NCBI GenBank assembly: GCA_003523185.1
Contig: DPGN01000072.1
Location: 1-16,532, forward strand
From: Halieaceae bacterium
GTDB lineage: Bacteria; Pseudomonadota; Gammaproteobacteria; Pseudomonadales; Halieaceae
Direction of reading: 5' to 3'
DNA: 16,532 bases
The position numbers and the translations under genes were made by a program. Shown here piece by piece: positions 8,164 through 14,524 of the stretch. The number at the start of each line of letters is the position of its first letter. Within the stretch, counting starts at the first letter, position 1. The notes beneath the pieces are model-generated. The model did no database searches, was not told where the DNA came from, and worked only from the letters and a program-made list of their open reading frames with translations.

Positions 8164-8180
8164 GCGCGTTTTTTAACGCC
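8164..8180. repeat. Short hairpin GCGTT-TTTT-AACGC in the operon gap
   Basis: A perfect five-pair stem with a four-base loop lies 20 bases after the stop of the 'virulence factor' gene. Neither strand has a T tail following it. It may modulate the ratio of upstream to downstream gene expression, or mean nothing. Confidence 0.25.
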
Positions 8181-8199
8181 TCATAGAGTCGGATGCAAG

Positions 8200-8505
8200 T
8201 TAATTCGCGTCGTTGAAACCTTTATTTGCAACCATGGCCTTGAGCGCCTCGTCACTGACCTCCGCTTCGAGGATTTTTCCTATTTGTTCGGCCAGTTCTT
8301 GCGGAGAAAGATCTGACTCTATTGATGTTGTTATCCGTCGCCATTCCTCGAGATAAGCATCACTGCCGCCCTTGCCCGCGCGCATTGCAGCGCGATCTAT
8401 CGCCGCTTGAAACCGGTGCTCCAGAAGGTACTTCCCGCGCTCTCGCCCGCGCTTGATCTGAACCTGGGAAGGAATATCTCTCCATAAGACATCTATTCTT
8501 TGCAC
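8200..8505 (-). CDS. Small 'virulence factor' family protein (PF13769-type) in the corrinoid operon
   Basis: The 101-residue product begins MQRIDVLWRDIPSQV and contains RFQAAIDRAAMR and DAYLEEWRR, which I recognise as the family automatically labelled 'virulence factor'. No biochemical role is known to me. The name is probably misleading: the gene lies inside a corrinoid methyltransferase operon and nothing here suggests virulence. The N-terminal half is rich in Arg and Lys, the C-terminal half is helical and acidic. There is no signal peptide, membrane segment or cysteine. It starts with GTG 8505, with GGAAG nine bases upstream; there is no in-frame ATG nearby. It is 88 bases after DUF1638 and 139 bases before the folate methyltransferase. 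A role in assembling or protecting the methyl-transfer complex is a guess. Confidence 0.75.
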   Translation of the reverse strand: MQRIDVLWRDIPSQVQIKRGRERGKYLLEHRFQAAIDRAAMRAGKGGSDAYLEEWRRITTSIESDLSPQELAEQIGKILEAEVSDEALKAMVANKGFNDAN

Positions 8506-8593
8506 GTTGTTAATCTTCCTTATTGATCGGTTCGAGGTTGAGGTGAATCGGGATTAATGGCTTCTCACTCTGTTGTACGCCAATCAAAGCACA

Positions 8594-9193
8594 TTAGGCG
8601 ATGACACGAATAACTTCTTCTTCAACCGTTTTCGCTAACAAGCCGTAGCCCGTTGTTACCACTTCTAGAGGTAGCTTCAATCGCGTAGCCGCCCGCTCTG
8701 CCTGGTCAAGAAGCTCACTACTGTCAACCTGGGCCAGATACACCACCCTACGGTAACGACCAAATAACATTTCCTCTAGTTCCGGGTGCTCGTCCAGTTT
8801 CATCTCTTCAATCACCAACCGATCGAAGTGACGTAAGAGAAAGTCTGTCAGATAAAAAGTCCCTGGCTCTGCCTCTGCGAGCGCCTCAAACACGGGACTG
8901 GTTGCATAGAACTCGTAGCAGTGAGCCCCCGGTAGCCGCTGGGCGTTGAACTGCTGCGCAACGCGATCAACGGCACCACCGGTACCGCAGTCGGCATAGG
9001 CAATCAATATATTGGTGTACTCGGCATGATGTTGCGCTAGTACCGACTCCAGCCGGTCGGCTATTCGCTCGGGACGATTATGTAATGCCGCATCAAGGCA
9101 CTTAATATCAAGCGCGGTCCACTGATTGGCTCTTTTGAGCGCTGAAAGCTCTTCCGCGAGGGCGCCACAGCCAATGACTAGTAAGCGCCCCAA
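8594..9193 (-). CDS. DUF1638 family protein, accessory to the corrinoid methyltransferase system
   Basis: The 199-residue protein shows the blocks I associate with DUF1638: GCGALAEEL (Cys9), LHNRPERI (His38), ADCGTGG (Cys69), HCYEF (His91, Cys92), PGTFYLTDFL and YRRVVYLAQ. The function is not established to my knowledge. The Cys/His set suggests a metal or corrinoid-contacting site, but this is inference. The start must be the TTG at 9193. The TGA of the corrinoid gene sits nine bases upstream in the same frame, there is no in-frame ATG until late in the protein, and no Shine-Dalgarno sequence precedes the TTG. Translation is therefore likely by reinitiation after the corrinoid gene (six-base gap), tying its level to that protein. 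Confidence 0.85.
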   Translation of the reverse strand: MGRLLVIGCGALAEELSALKRANQWTALDIKCLDAALHNRPERIADRLESVLAQHHAEYTNILIAYADCGTGGAVDRVAQQFNAQRLPGAHCYEFYATSPVFEALAEAEPGTFYLTDFLLRHFDRLVIEEMKLDEHPELEEMLFGRYRRVVYLAQVDSSELLDQAERAATRLKLPLEVVTTGYGLLAKTVEEEVIRVIA

Positions 9194-9199
9194 GTGGGA

Positions 9200-9895
9200 T
9201 CAGGCTTGAGCGAGTCGACGCGCTTCAACTAAGCGAACGGCAGTGGTCGCAGCCTCAGCCGCGTCTCGGCAGTAAGCGTCAGCGCCCACGGCCTCGCCGA
9301 ACTCCTCGTTAAGTGGCGCTCCACCCACCATCACAATGTAGTCATCCCGGATGCCCTGCTCTTTCAACGCATCAATCACAACCTTCATGTAAGGCATGGT
9401 TGTGGTCAGCAGTGCGGACATACCGAGGATGTCTGGCTTATGACGCTCAAGCGCCGCGATGTAATCCTCAACAGCATTGTTGATGCCGATGTCGTAGACC
9501 TCAAAGCCCGCACCCTCGAGCATCATGGCAACGAGGTTCTTACCAATGTCGTGGATGTCGCCTTTCACGGTACCGATGACCATGGTGCCCACTGGCTTCG
9601 CACCAGTCTCCGCCAGCAAGGGTCGAAGAATAGCCATACCACCTTTCATGGCATTTGCGGCAAGCAACACTTCAGGCACGAACAAAATACCGTCCCGGAA
9701 GTCGATACCGACAATCGTCATACCATCGACCAGCGCCTTTCCAAGCACCTGCTCAGCGGTCCAGCCACGATCGAGGAGAATTTGCGTGCCTTCCACGATT
9801 TCCTCTTTCAATCCGTCATACAGGTCGTCGTGCATCTGTAGCACTAGGTCCTCATCGGACAGCTCTGAAAGGATGATGTCTTCTTCATCGGACAT
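9200..9895 (-). CDS. Cobalamin-binding corrinoid protein (MtgC/MttC-like)
   Basis: This is the methyl carrier of the system: its B12 cofactor accepts a methyl group from the MttB-like enzyme and hands it to the folate methyltransferase. The 231-residue protein has the helical cap domain (about 15-95) and the Rossmann-like B12 domain with GDIHDIGKNLV, where His115 is the lower cobalt ligand of the DxHxxG motif. SALLTTT (160-166) and VGGAPLN (190-196) are the other B12-binding motifs. The first 29 residues contain 11 Asp/Glu and no Lys or Arg, an unusually acidic start. ATG 9895 has GGAG nine bases upstream. It follows the MttB-like gene after 24 bases and is followed by DUF1638 after six. Confidence 0.95.
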   Translation of the reverse strand: MSDEEDIILSELSDEDLVLQMHDDLYDGLKEEIVEGTQILLDRGWTAEQVLGKALVDGMTIVGIDFRDGILFVPEVLLAANAMKGGMAILRPLLAETGAKPVGTMVIGTVKGDIHDIGKNLVAMMLEGAGFEVYDIGINNAVEDYIAALERHKPDILGMSALLTTTMPYMKVVIDALKEQGIRDDYIVMVGGAPLNEEFGEAVGADAYCRDAAEAATTAVRLVEARRLAQA

Positions 9896-9919
9896 TACTG
9901 ATGTCTCCGTGCTAATCGC

Positions 9920-11461
9920 CTAGTAGTCTCTATCGGCGAATGATGCTTTTTCACGCGCCATGAAATCCAGTAGCGCTTCATCAATGGCTGGATCCAGAGC
10001 CGGTGGCTCGTAGTCCGCCAACATTTGTTTCCATACGCCGTTTGCCCGCTGCGCTGCATCCAAGCTGCCTTCAGCTGACCACTGCTCAAAACTGTTGTTA
10101 TCGGCAATAGTTGAACGATAGAACGCCGATTCAAAATTGCTCAATGTGTGTGCAGAACCTAGGAAGTGCTTACCCGGACCCACCTCATGGAATGCCTCCA
10201 TTGCCTGGGCGTTTTCGGAGAGATCCATCCCCTCGAGCAAGACCGCGATCATATTTGCTTGATCACAGTCCATGACAAATTTCTCGTAGCCCACTGCAAG
10301 ACCACCCTCTAGCCAGCCAGCCGTGTGCAGCATGAAGTTAACACCTGCCATAGCAGCCGTTTGAAGGGTGTTCGCCGCCTCGTAAGCCGCTTGTGCGTCG
10401 GGCAGTTTCGAGGCGCATAGGCCACCACCACTTCGATATGGCACACCGAGTCGACGTGCGAGCGCCGCAGTGGCGTAAATGACCTGGCTGGGCTCTGGCG
10501 TGCCGAACGTTGGTGCGCCCGTCGCCATCGACACCGCTGCCGCAAACGTTCCGAAAACAACCGGACACCCGGGCCGAATGAGCTGTGTCAGCGCGATACC
10601 GGCCATCGCCTCCGCGAGAATCTGAGTACAAGTACCAGCGACGGTCACAGGCGACATGGCACCTGCCAAAATAAATGGCGATACCACACAGGATTGGTTG
10701 TTTCTTGCGTAGACCTTCAACGACCCCAACATGGTCCCGTCATATACCAAGGGCGAGTTCACGTTAATCAGGCTAGTAAATACGCAGTTCTGATCGACGA
10801 ACTCGTCACCGAACACAAGCTTTGCCATATCAACTGAATCTTGTGCGCGACGATGGTGTGTTACAGAACCCATCAATGGCTTGTCACTGTATTTGAAATG
10901 GCTGTAGACCATGTCGTAGTGACGCTTGTTAACCGGCAGGTCCACGGGCTCACATACGGTTCCGCCTGAGTGGTGAATGCCAGGCGCCATGTAGGCCAGC
11001 TTCACAAAATTCCTGAAATCTTCAATGGTCGAATAGCGTCGACCGTTATCCAAATCATGAGCAAACGGTGAACCATAGGCTGGCACGAGCACCGTATTCT
11101 TGCCGCCGATCGTGACATTGCGCTCTGGATTGCGCGCATGCTGGACATACTCTGAGGGCGCAGTAGCTTGAATAATTTCTCGGCACATACCTCGCGGAAA
11201 GCGCACACGAGTTCCGTCAACACTAGCACCCGCCGCCCTGAAGAGTTCTGTTACTTCGGGGTCGTCAAGAAAATCGATGCCGACTTCCTCGAGTAATCGA
11301 TCCGCATTGTTCTCGATCAGTTGAAGGCCTTCTTCACTCAGAATTTCAACGTAGGGAATCTTTCGCCGTATGAAGGGCGCGCTTGCCGGTCCTGCGTTGG
11401 CTCTCGCCTCACGACGACCTGCGCGACCGCCTCCTTTTCGCCGTCCTGATCGCTCGCTCAT
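9920..11461 (-). CDS. MttB/MtgB-superfamily quaternary amine:corrinoid methyltransferase (non-pyrrolysine)
   Basis: Members remove a methyl from trimethylamine (MttB, pyrrolysine form), glycine betaine (MtgB), proline betaine, carnitine or gamma-butyrobetaine and place it on a corrinoid protein. This 513-residue protein is full length, with the family barrel from about residue 38 and the late motifs YRSGGGLCASKLPDAQAAYE (342-361), MLHTAGWLEGGL (377-388) and GPGKHFLGSAHTL (428-440). The frame has no internal TAG, so it is not a pyrrolysine enzyme and trimethylamine itself is unlikely. Residues 4-20 contain seven Arg plus Lys and Gly, an Arg/Gly-rich extension ahead of the conserved core. ATG 11461 has only a weak GAGA-type site. 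It is the first gene of the operon. The exact quaternary amine cannot be read from sequence; glycine betaine is the leading guess. Confidence 0.92.
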   Translation of the reverse strand: MSERSGRRKGGGRAGRREARANAGPASAPFIRRKIPYVEILSEEGLQLIENNADRLLEEVGIDFLDDPEVTELFRAAGASVDGTRVRFPRGMCREIIQATAPSEYVQHARNPERNVTIGGKNTVLVPAYGSPFAHDLDNGRRYSTIEDFRNFVKLAYMAPGIHHSGGTVCEPVDLPVNKRHYDMVYSHFKYSDKPLMGSVTHHRRAQDSVDMAKLVFGDEFVDQNCVFTSLINVNSPLVYDGTMLGSLKVYARNNQSCVVSPFILAGAMSPVTVAGTCTQILAEAMAGIALTQLIRPGCPVVFGTFAAAVSMATGAPTFGTPEPSQVIYATAALARRLGVPYRSGGGLCASKLPDAQAAYEAANTLQTAAMAGVNFMLHTAGWLEGGLAVGYEKFVMDCDQANMIAVLLEGMDLSENAQAMEAFHEVGPGKHFLGSAHTLSNFESAFYRSTIADNNSFEQWSAEGSLDAAQRANGVWKQMLADYEPPALDPAIDEALLDFMAREKASFADRDY

Positions 11462-11671
11462 ACGACTTTCTCTCTTATTCGTTAAGGCCTCAAATCGGCC
11501 GTCATTTTAACGTCATAAATGGGGGGCAACGCCAGAAAAATCGTGTCAGAAATTAGACTTTTTTCTACCACTTTTTGGTGACTAATCGTGGCCCTGTCTT
11601 GAGGGCTGACCGAGCAACTTTATCGGGGAGTCGCGAGGATATTTCGACCCGTTGTCATGTCGATAACACTA

Positions 11672-11700
11672 TCGCAACAGTTCATGAGGTACTGTTGTGA
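11672..11700. promoter_or_regulatory. Candidate operator: inverted repeat CAACAGT-N9-ACTGTTG in the divergent spacer
   Basis: The 278-base spacer 11462-11739 between the MttB-like operon and the GlpD-like gene contains TCGCAACAGT (11672-11681) and ACTGTTGTGA (11691-11700), ten pairs with one G-T. A second short palindrome CGATA-ACAC-TATCG (11661-11674) overlaps its left edge. A GC hairpin at 11591-11606 and a GTTAAGGCC/GGCC...TTAAC pattern at 11481-11511 (leader of the MttB-like gene) are also present. The right arm overlaps the -35 box of the candidate GlpD-like promoter, which fits a repressor site. No riboswitch-like B12 box was seen. Confidence 0.4.
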
Positions 11701-11725
11701 CATAACCTGGTGTTACGGCGATAAA
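11697..11725 (+). promoter_or_regulatory. Candidate sigma70 promoter of the GlpD-like gene
   Basis: GTGACA (11697-11702, five of six to TTGACA) and GATAAA (11720-11725, four of six to TATAAT) are separated by 17 bases. The predicted start site would leave a leader of only about eight bases before the GTG at 11740, so the transcript would be nearly leaderless. Confidence 0.35.
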
Positions 11726-11739
11726 TAAGCGAGTCTGCG

Positions 11740-12825
11740 GTGTCAGTAAAACGTGTTGCGGTGGTAGGTGCAGGTGTCAATGGCGTGTCCATTGCGACCG
11801 CCTGCGCGTCACTCGGCCACCACGTCCAGCTATTCGATGAGAGCACGCCCTTTGACCAGACTAGTAGTGCGTCGTCTCGCATGCTTCACGGCGGCATTCG
11901 CTATATCGAGCAAGGCCACATTGGACTGGTTCGCGAGGCGCTGATCGAGCGTGACGGCTGGCTACACTTTGCCCCCAATGCAACCCGTGTCGAGCGATTT
12001 TATTTCCCCGTTTACCAAGGGGCGAAGCGGGGTCGATGGCTACTATTCGCCGGCACATTGATTTATCAGTGGCTGGCGGGACGCTTCTCTGTTGGGACCA
12101 GTCAGTTGCACAGCAGTGAAGATCTCAAGCACGTATTCCCAAATCTAATACCTCAGGGCCTTCGCGGTGGGGCGAGCTACTGTGATGTCGTGATGGACTA
12201 CGAGCCGCTGATTCAATGCCTCATTGACGAGGCAAGGAAGCAAGGTGTGAGCATCGTCGAAAATACGCGCATCGACCGCCTGTATCGCGAGGGTCGCATC
12301 GATACCGCGGACCAGACCCTCGAGTTCGACCGGGTGATCAACGCAGCGGGGCCATGGGCGGCAAAGCTACTCCAGGATTCGCGTATTGAGTCCGACTTTA
12401 CGATCGACCACGTACGTGGTTCGCACCTCATCGTAAGGGCATCGTTTCCACATGCACTGGTTCTGCAAGCGCCGGGTGAACGACGGATTATTTTTGTCAT
12501 CCCGCTCGATGCGGAACATGTGCTGCTCGGCACCACTGAACAAAAACATGATTTATCAGACCCGATCGTCTGCACCGATGCTGAAAGCGCTTATCTTTTG
12601 GAGATTCTAAATCAGCATCTATCTCAGCCACTCTCGACAAGCGATATCGTATCTTCTTTTGCTGGTGTCAGACCCATTGTTCGCCCTCGTGATGCGGCTC
12701 CCGGTGACATGAGTTCTGCGAGTAGAGACTCCGAGATCGAGGTTTCTGATCGTCTGATCAGTGTATTCGGCGGTAAGTGGACATCAGCGCGCCACTTAGG
12801 GGAAAAAGTCGCCGCGCTTGTCTAA
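11740..12825 (+). CDS. Short GlpD-like FAD-dependent oxidoreductase
   Basis: The protein resembles the FAD domain of aerobic glycerol-3-phosphate dehydrogenase. It has VVGAGVNGVSIA (8-19) for the FAD pyrophosphate, SSASSRMLHGGIRYIEQG (42-59), which is the GlpD signature, LVREALIERD (63-72) and a closing GGKWTSARH near residue 343. At 361 residues it stops where the FAD domain ends and lacks the C-terminal helical domain of about 130 residues found in E. coli-type GlpD. The next 89 bases are noncoding and the following gene is unrelated, so this is a short form rather than a visible frameshift. The GTG start at 11740 has only a weak GCGAG upstream, but the FAD motif requires it. Glycerol-3-phosphate is possible; another hydroxy or amine substrate cannot be excluded. 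Confidence 0.8.
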   Translation: MSVKRVAVVGAGVNGVSIATACASLGHHVQLFDESTPFDQTSSASSRMLHGGIRYIEQGHIGLVREALIERDGWLHFAPNATRVERFYFPVYQGAKRGRWLLFAGTLIYQWLAGRFSVGTSQLHSSEDLKHVFPNLIPQGLRGGASYCDVVMDYEPLIQCLIDEARKQGVSIVENTRIDRLYREGRIDTADQTLEFDRVINAAGPWAAKLLQDSRIESDFTIDHVRGSHLIVRASFPHALVLQAPGERRIIFVIPLDAEHVLLGTTEQKHDLSDPIVCTDAESAYLLEILNQHLSQPLSTSDIVSSFAGVRPIVRPRDAAPGDMSSASRDSEIEVSDRLISVFGGKWTSARHLGEKVAALV

Positions 12826-12914
12826 CCATCCCGCGGTTATTAGGGTATAAAAACCGACCTGTGGTTCTTCACGTACCGATGGTGATAGAAAAAGATGTCC
12901 CGGGAAGTCCTCTC

Positions 12915-13310
12915 ATGATCACAGCACTCTACGCCAGCTTACTCACGCTCTGGTTTGTCTTTCTATCGATGCGCGTCATCGCATTGCGAGGCAATCCAAT
13001 GTTTGCTTTTTTAATCCTCGGGGCCTCTCCAGACGACATGCTCGAGCGTGCGGTTCGGGCTCACGGAAATCTCGCGGAATACGCGCCCATCATGCTGATC
13101 TTGCTCTACCTTCTGGAAACGCTACCCGGGACATCTGTTACCCCGACGACGCTACACGTGCTTGGAGGCTCCTTCCTTTTGGGCAGACTCATGCACGGTA
13201 TCTGTTTTGGCTTCATGACATCGAGCATGCCGCTGCGAATTGGCGGAACCGCACTGACGATATTCCCGCTCATGGGCGCGGCAATTTTGCTTCTCACATT
13301 AGCCGTTTAG
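12915..13310 (+). CDS. MAPEG-family membrane protein, YecN-like
   Basis: MAPEG proteins are small four-helix membrane proteins, several of which are glutathione transferases or peroxidases; bacterial YecN-type members have no firm role. This 131-residue protein has helices at about 3-22, 54-70, 76-95 and 108-130. The family motif RAVRAHGNLAEYAPIMLILL (45-64) contains the conserved Arg, Asn, Glu and Pro, and GRLMHGICFGF at 90-100 also matches YecN. ATG 12915 is chosen because GGGAAG lies seven bases upstream and it begins right at the first helix. Longer in-frame starts at 12777 and 12879 would overlap or crowd the upstream gene and add a non-conserved leader. It probably shares a transcript with the GlpD-like gene. 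Confidence 0.85.
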   Translation: MITALYASLLTLWFVFLSMRVIALRGNPMFAFLILGASPDDMLERAVRAHGNLAEYAPIMLILLYLLETLPGTSVTPTTLHVLGGSFLLGRLMHGICFGFMTSSMPLRIGGTALTIFPLMGAAILLLTLAV

Positions 13311-13332
13311 CCCCGCCGCCGCCGGACGACTA

Positions 13333-13341
13333 TGCTATAAA
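13333..13341 (+). promoter_or_regulatory. Extended -10 promoter element (TGC-TATAAA) for the CNNM gene
   Basis: TG followed by one base and TATAAA gives an extended -10 element 39 bases before the GTG start at 13381. There is no good -35 box upstream (GC-rich), which is usual for extended -10 promoters. The element lies wholly in the 70-base gap after the MAPEG gene. Confidence 0.4.
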
Positions 13342-13380
13342 GTAAAGACCATCCGATAATTTGGGGGATTTAGATACACA

Positions 13381-14418
13381 GTGACGCTTCTCATTGTTTA
13401 TCTTGTCATTGCCATCGGCGTCTCATTTCTGTGCTCCATTCTTGAGGCGGTGCTGTTATCAATGACGCCTACATTTGTAGAACGACTGGCTCAGGACAGG
13501 CCCCGCGCGGGTGCCGTCGTGCAGAAAGTGCGAAAGCGCATGGATGAATCCCTTGCCAGCATTTTGATACTCAATACCTTTGCCCACACCATGGGTGCAG
13601 CCGGTGTGGGCGCTCAGGCACTTATCGTCTTCGGTCCCGAGATGGAGACGCTGGTTGCTGTATTGCTCACGCTCGCAATTTTGTATTTCTCGGAAATCAT
13701 TCCCAAAACAGTAGGCGCAATGTATTGGCGCGGTCTCGCTATTCCAGCTGCACACGCCATCGTGTGGTTGGTGCGTCTCACCTACCCACTCGTATGGGTG
13801 TCCACTCGGCTGACCAAGATCATGGGTAGCAAGGAAATGAGCACAGTGACTCGCGAGGAAATTCTGGCGCTCGCCTCGCTAGGTCACCGCCACGGCGCTC
13901 TGATGTCGCAGGAAAACGACTACCTTCAGAATATTTTGCGCATGCGCTCCGTCACCACCGGGGACATTCTGACACCGAGAACAGTCGTACACATGCTGGA
14001 TGAAAACGCCACCGTGAATGACGCTTTGGCCCTCGAGACGTCTCGTCGATTCTCCCGAATGCCGGTGTACATCGACTCGGTTGATACGGTCACGGGTCAT
14101 GTGCTGCGCAGCGACTTGTATGAGGCTGAGCGAACCGGTAAAGGTGATACGACCATCGCTGAATTGCGACGCGACGTGGTCTATGTCTCAGACAAATTGT
14201 CCGTGCACAAACTCATCAACCTCTTCATCGCTCACCAAATGCACCTCTTTGTAGTTGAGGATAAATACGGTCAAACCGCGGGAGTAGTGACCTTGGAAGA
14301 CGCTCTGGAGACACTGCTCGGTAAGGAAATTGTCGATGAGAGTGATTCTGTCGCCGACATGCAAGAGCTGGCCAAAGAGAAGCACCGGGATCGGTTGGAA
14401 AGCGCAAACTCTGAGTAA
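13381..14418 (+). CDS. CNNM/DUF21 transmembrane protein with a CBS-domain pair
   Basis: CNNM-type proteins (CorB/CorC/'hemolysin' family) are linked to magnesium and other divalent cation transport. The 345-residue product has membrane segments at about 1-28, 58-84, 89-113 and 118-141, with the DUF21 hallmark SEIIPKTVGAMYW at 104-116. It continues with the acidic linker TREEILALASLG and two CBS domains at about 193-250 and 262-318 (GDILTPRTVV; AGVVTLEDALETLLGKEIVD). It lacks the C-terminal CorC_HlyC domain found in longer relatives of about 430 residues. The GTG at 13381 is preceded by GGGGGA about 11 bases upstream and starts directly in the first helix. Ion specificity is not readable. It ends at a bidirectional terminator, with no evident tie to the amine genes. 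Confidence 0.9.
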   Translation: MTLLIVYLVIAIGVSFLCSILEAVLLSMTPTFVERLAQDRPRAGAVVQKVRKRMDESLASILILNTFAHTMGAAGVGAQALIVFGPEMETLVAVLLTLAILYFSEIIPKTVGAMYWRGLAIPAAHAIVWLVRLTYPLVWVSTRLTKIMGSKEMSTVTREEILALASLGHRHGALMSQENDYLQNILRMRSVTTGDILTPRTVVHMLDENATVNDALALETSRRFSRMPVYIDSVDTVTGHVLRSDLYEAERTGKGDTTIAELRRDVVYVSDKLSVHKLINLFIAHQMHLFVVEDKYGQTAGVVTLEDALETLLGKEIVDESDSVADMQELAKEKHRDRLESANSE

Positions 14419-14489
14419 TTGAGCTTTCCGCCCGTAACTTGGGAAGCTCTCCGAAAAAATAAGAACCGAAGACCCTTTTTTAGACGCAC

Positions 14490-14518
14490 AAAAAAAGCCC
14501 TATTAATGGGGCTTTTTT
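14490..14518. terminator. Bidirectional Rho-independent terminator between the CNNM gene and tRNA-Leu
   Basis: AGCCC (14496-14500) pairs with GGGCT (14509-14513), flanked by seven As on the left and six Ts on the right, so a U tail is produced on both strands. It ends the plus-strand CNNM transcript and the minus-strand secG-tRNA-Leu transcript. A second stem, GAGCTTTCC with GGGAAGCTC (14421-14449), lies just after the CNNM stop but has no T tail. Confidence 0.88.
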
Positions 14519-14524
14519 GTTAGA

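Noticed and set aside
9920..11461. Possible pyrrolysine-containing methyltransferase
   Set aside because: The frame is full length without any internal TAG, so no amber readthrough is needed.
11462..11739. Cobalamin riboswitch ahead of the corrinoid operon
   Set aside because: I found no B12-box-like conserved segment in the leader; only small hairpins and palindromes are present.
12777..12914. N-terminal extension of the MAPEG protein from an earlier start
   Set aside because: The extension would overlap the end of the GlpD-like gene, has no ribosome binding site and is not part of the four-helix family; ATG 12915 with GGGAAG fits better.
939..14524. Genomic island with integrase and att sites
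   Set aside because: No integrase, transposase or repeated tRNA end could be found at either border, despite the flanking tRNA genes.
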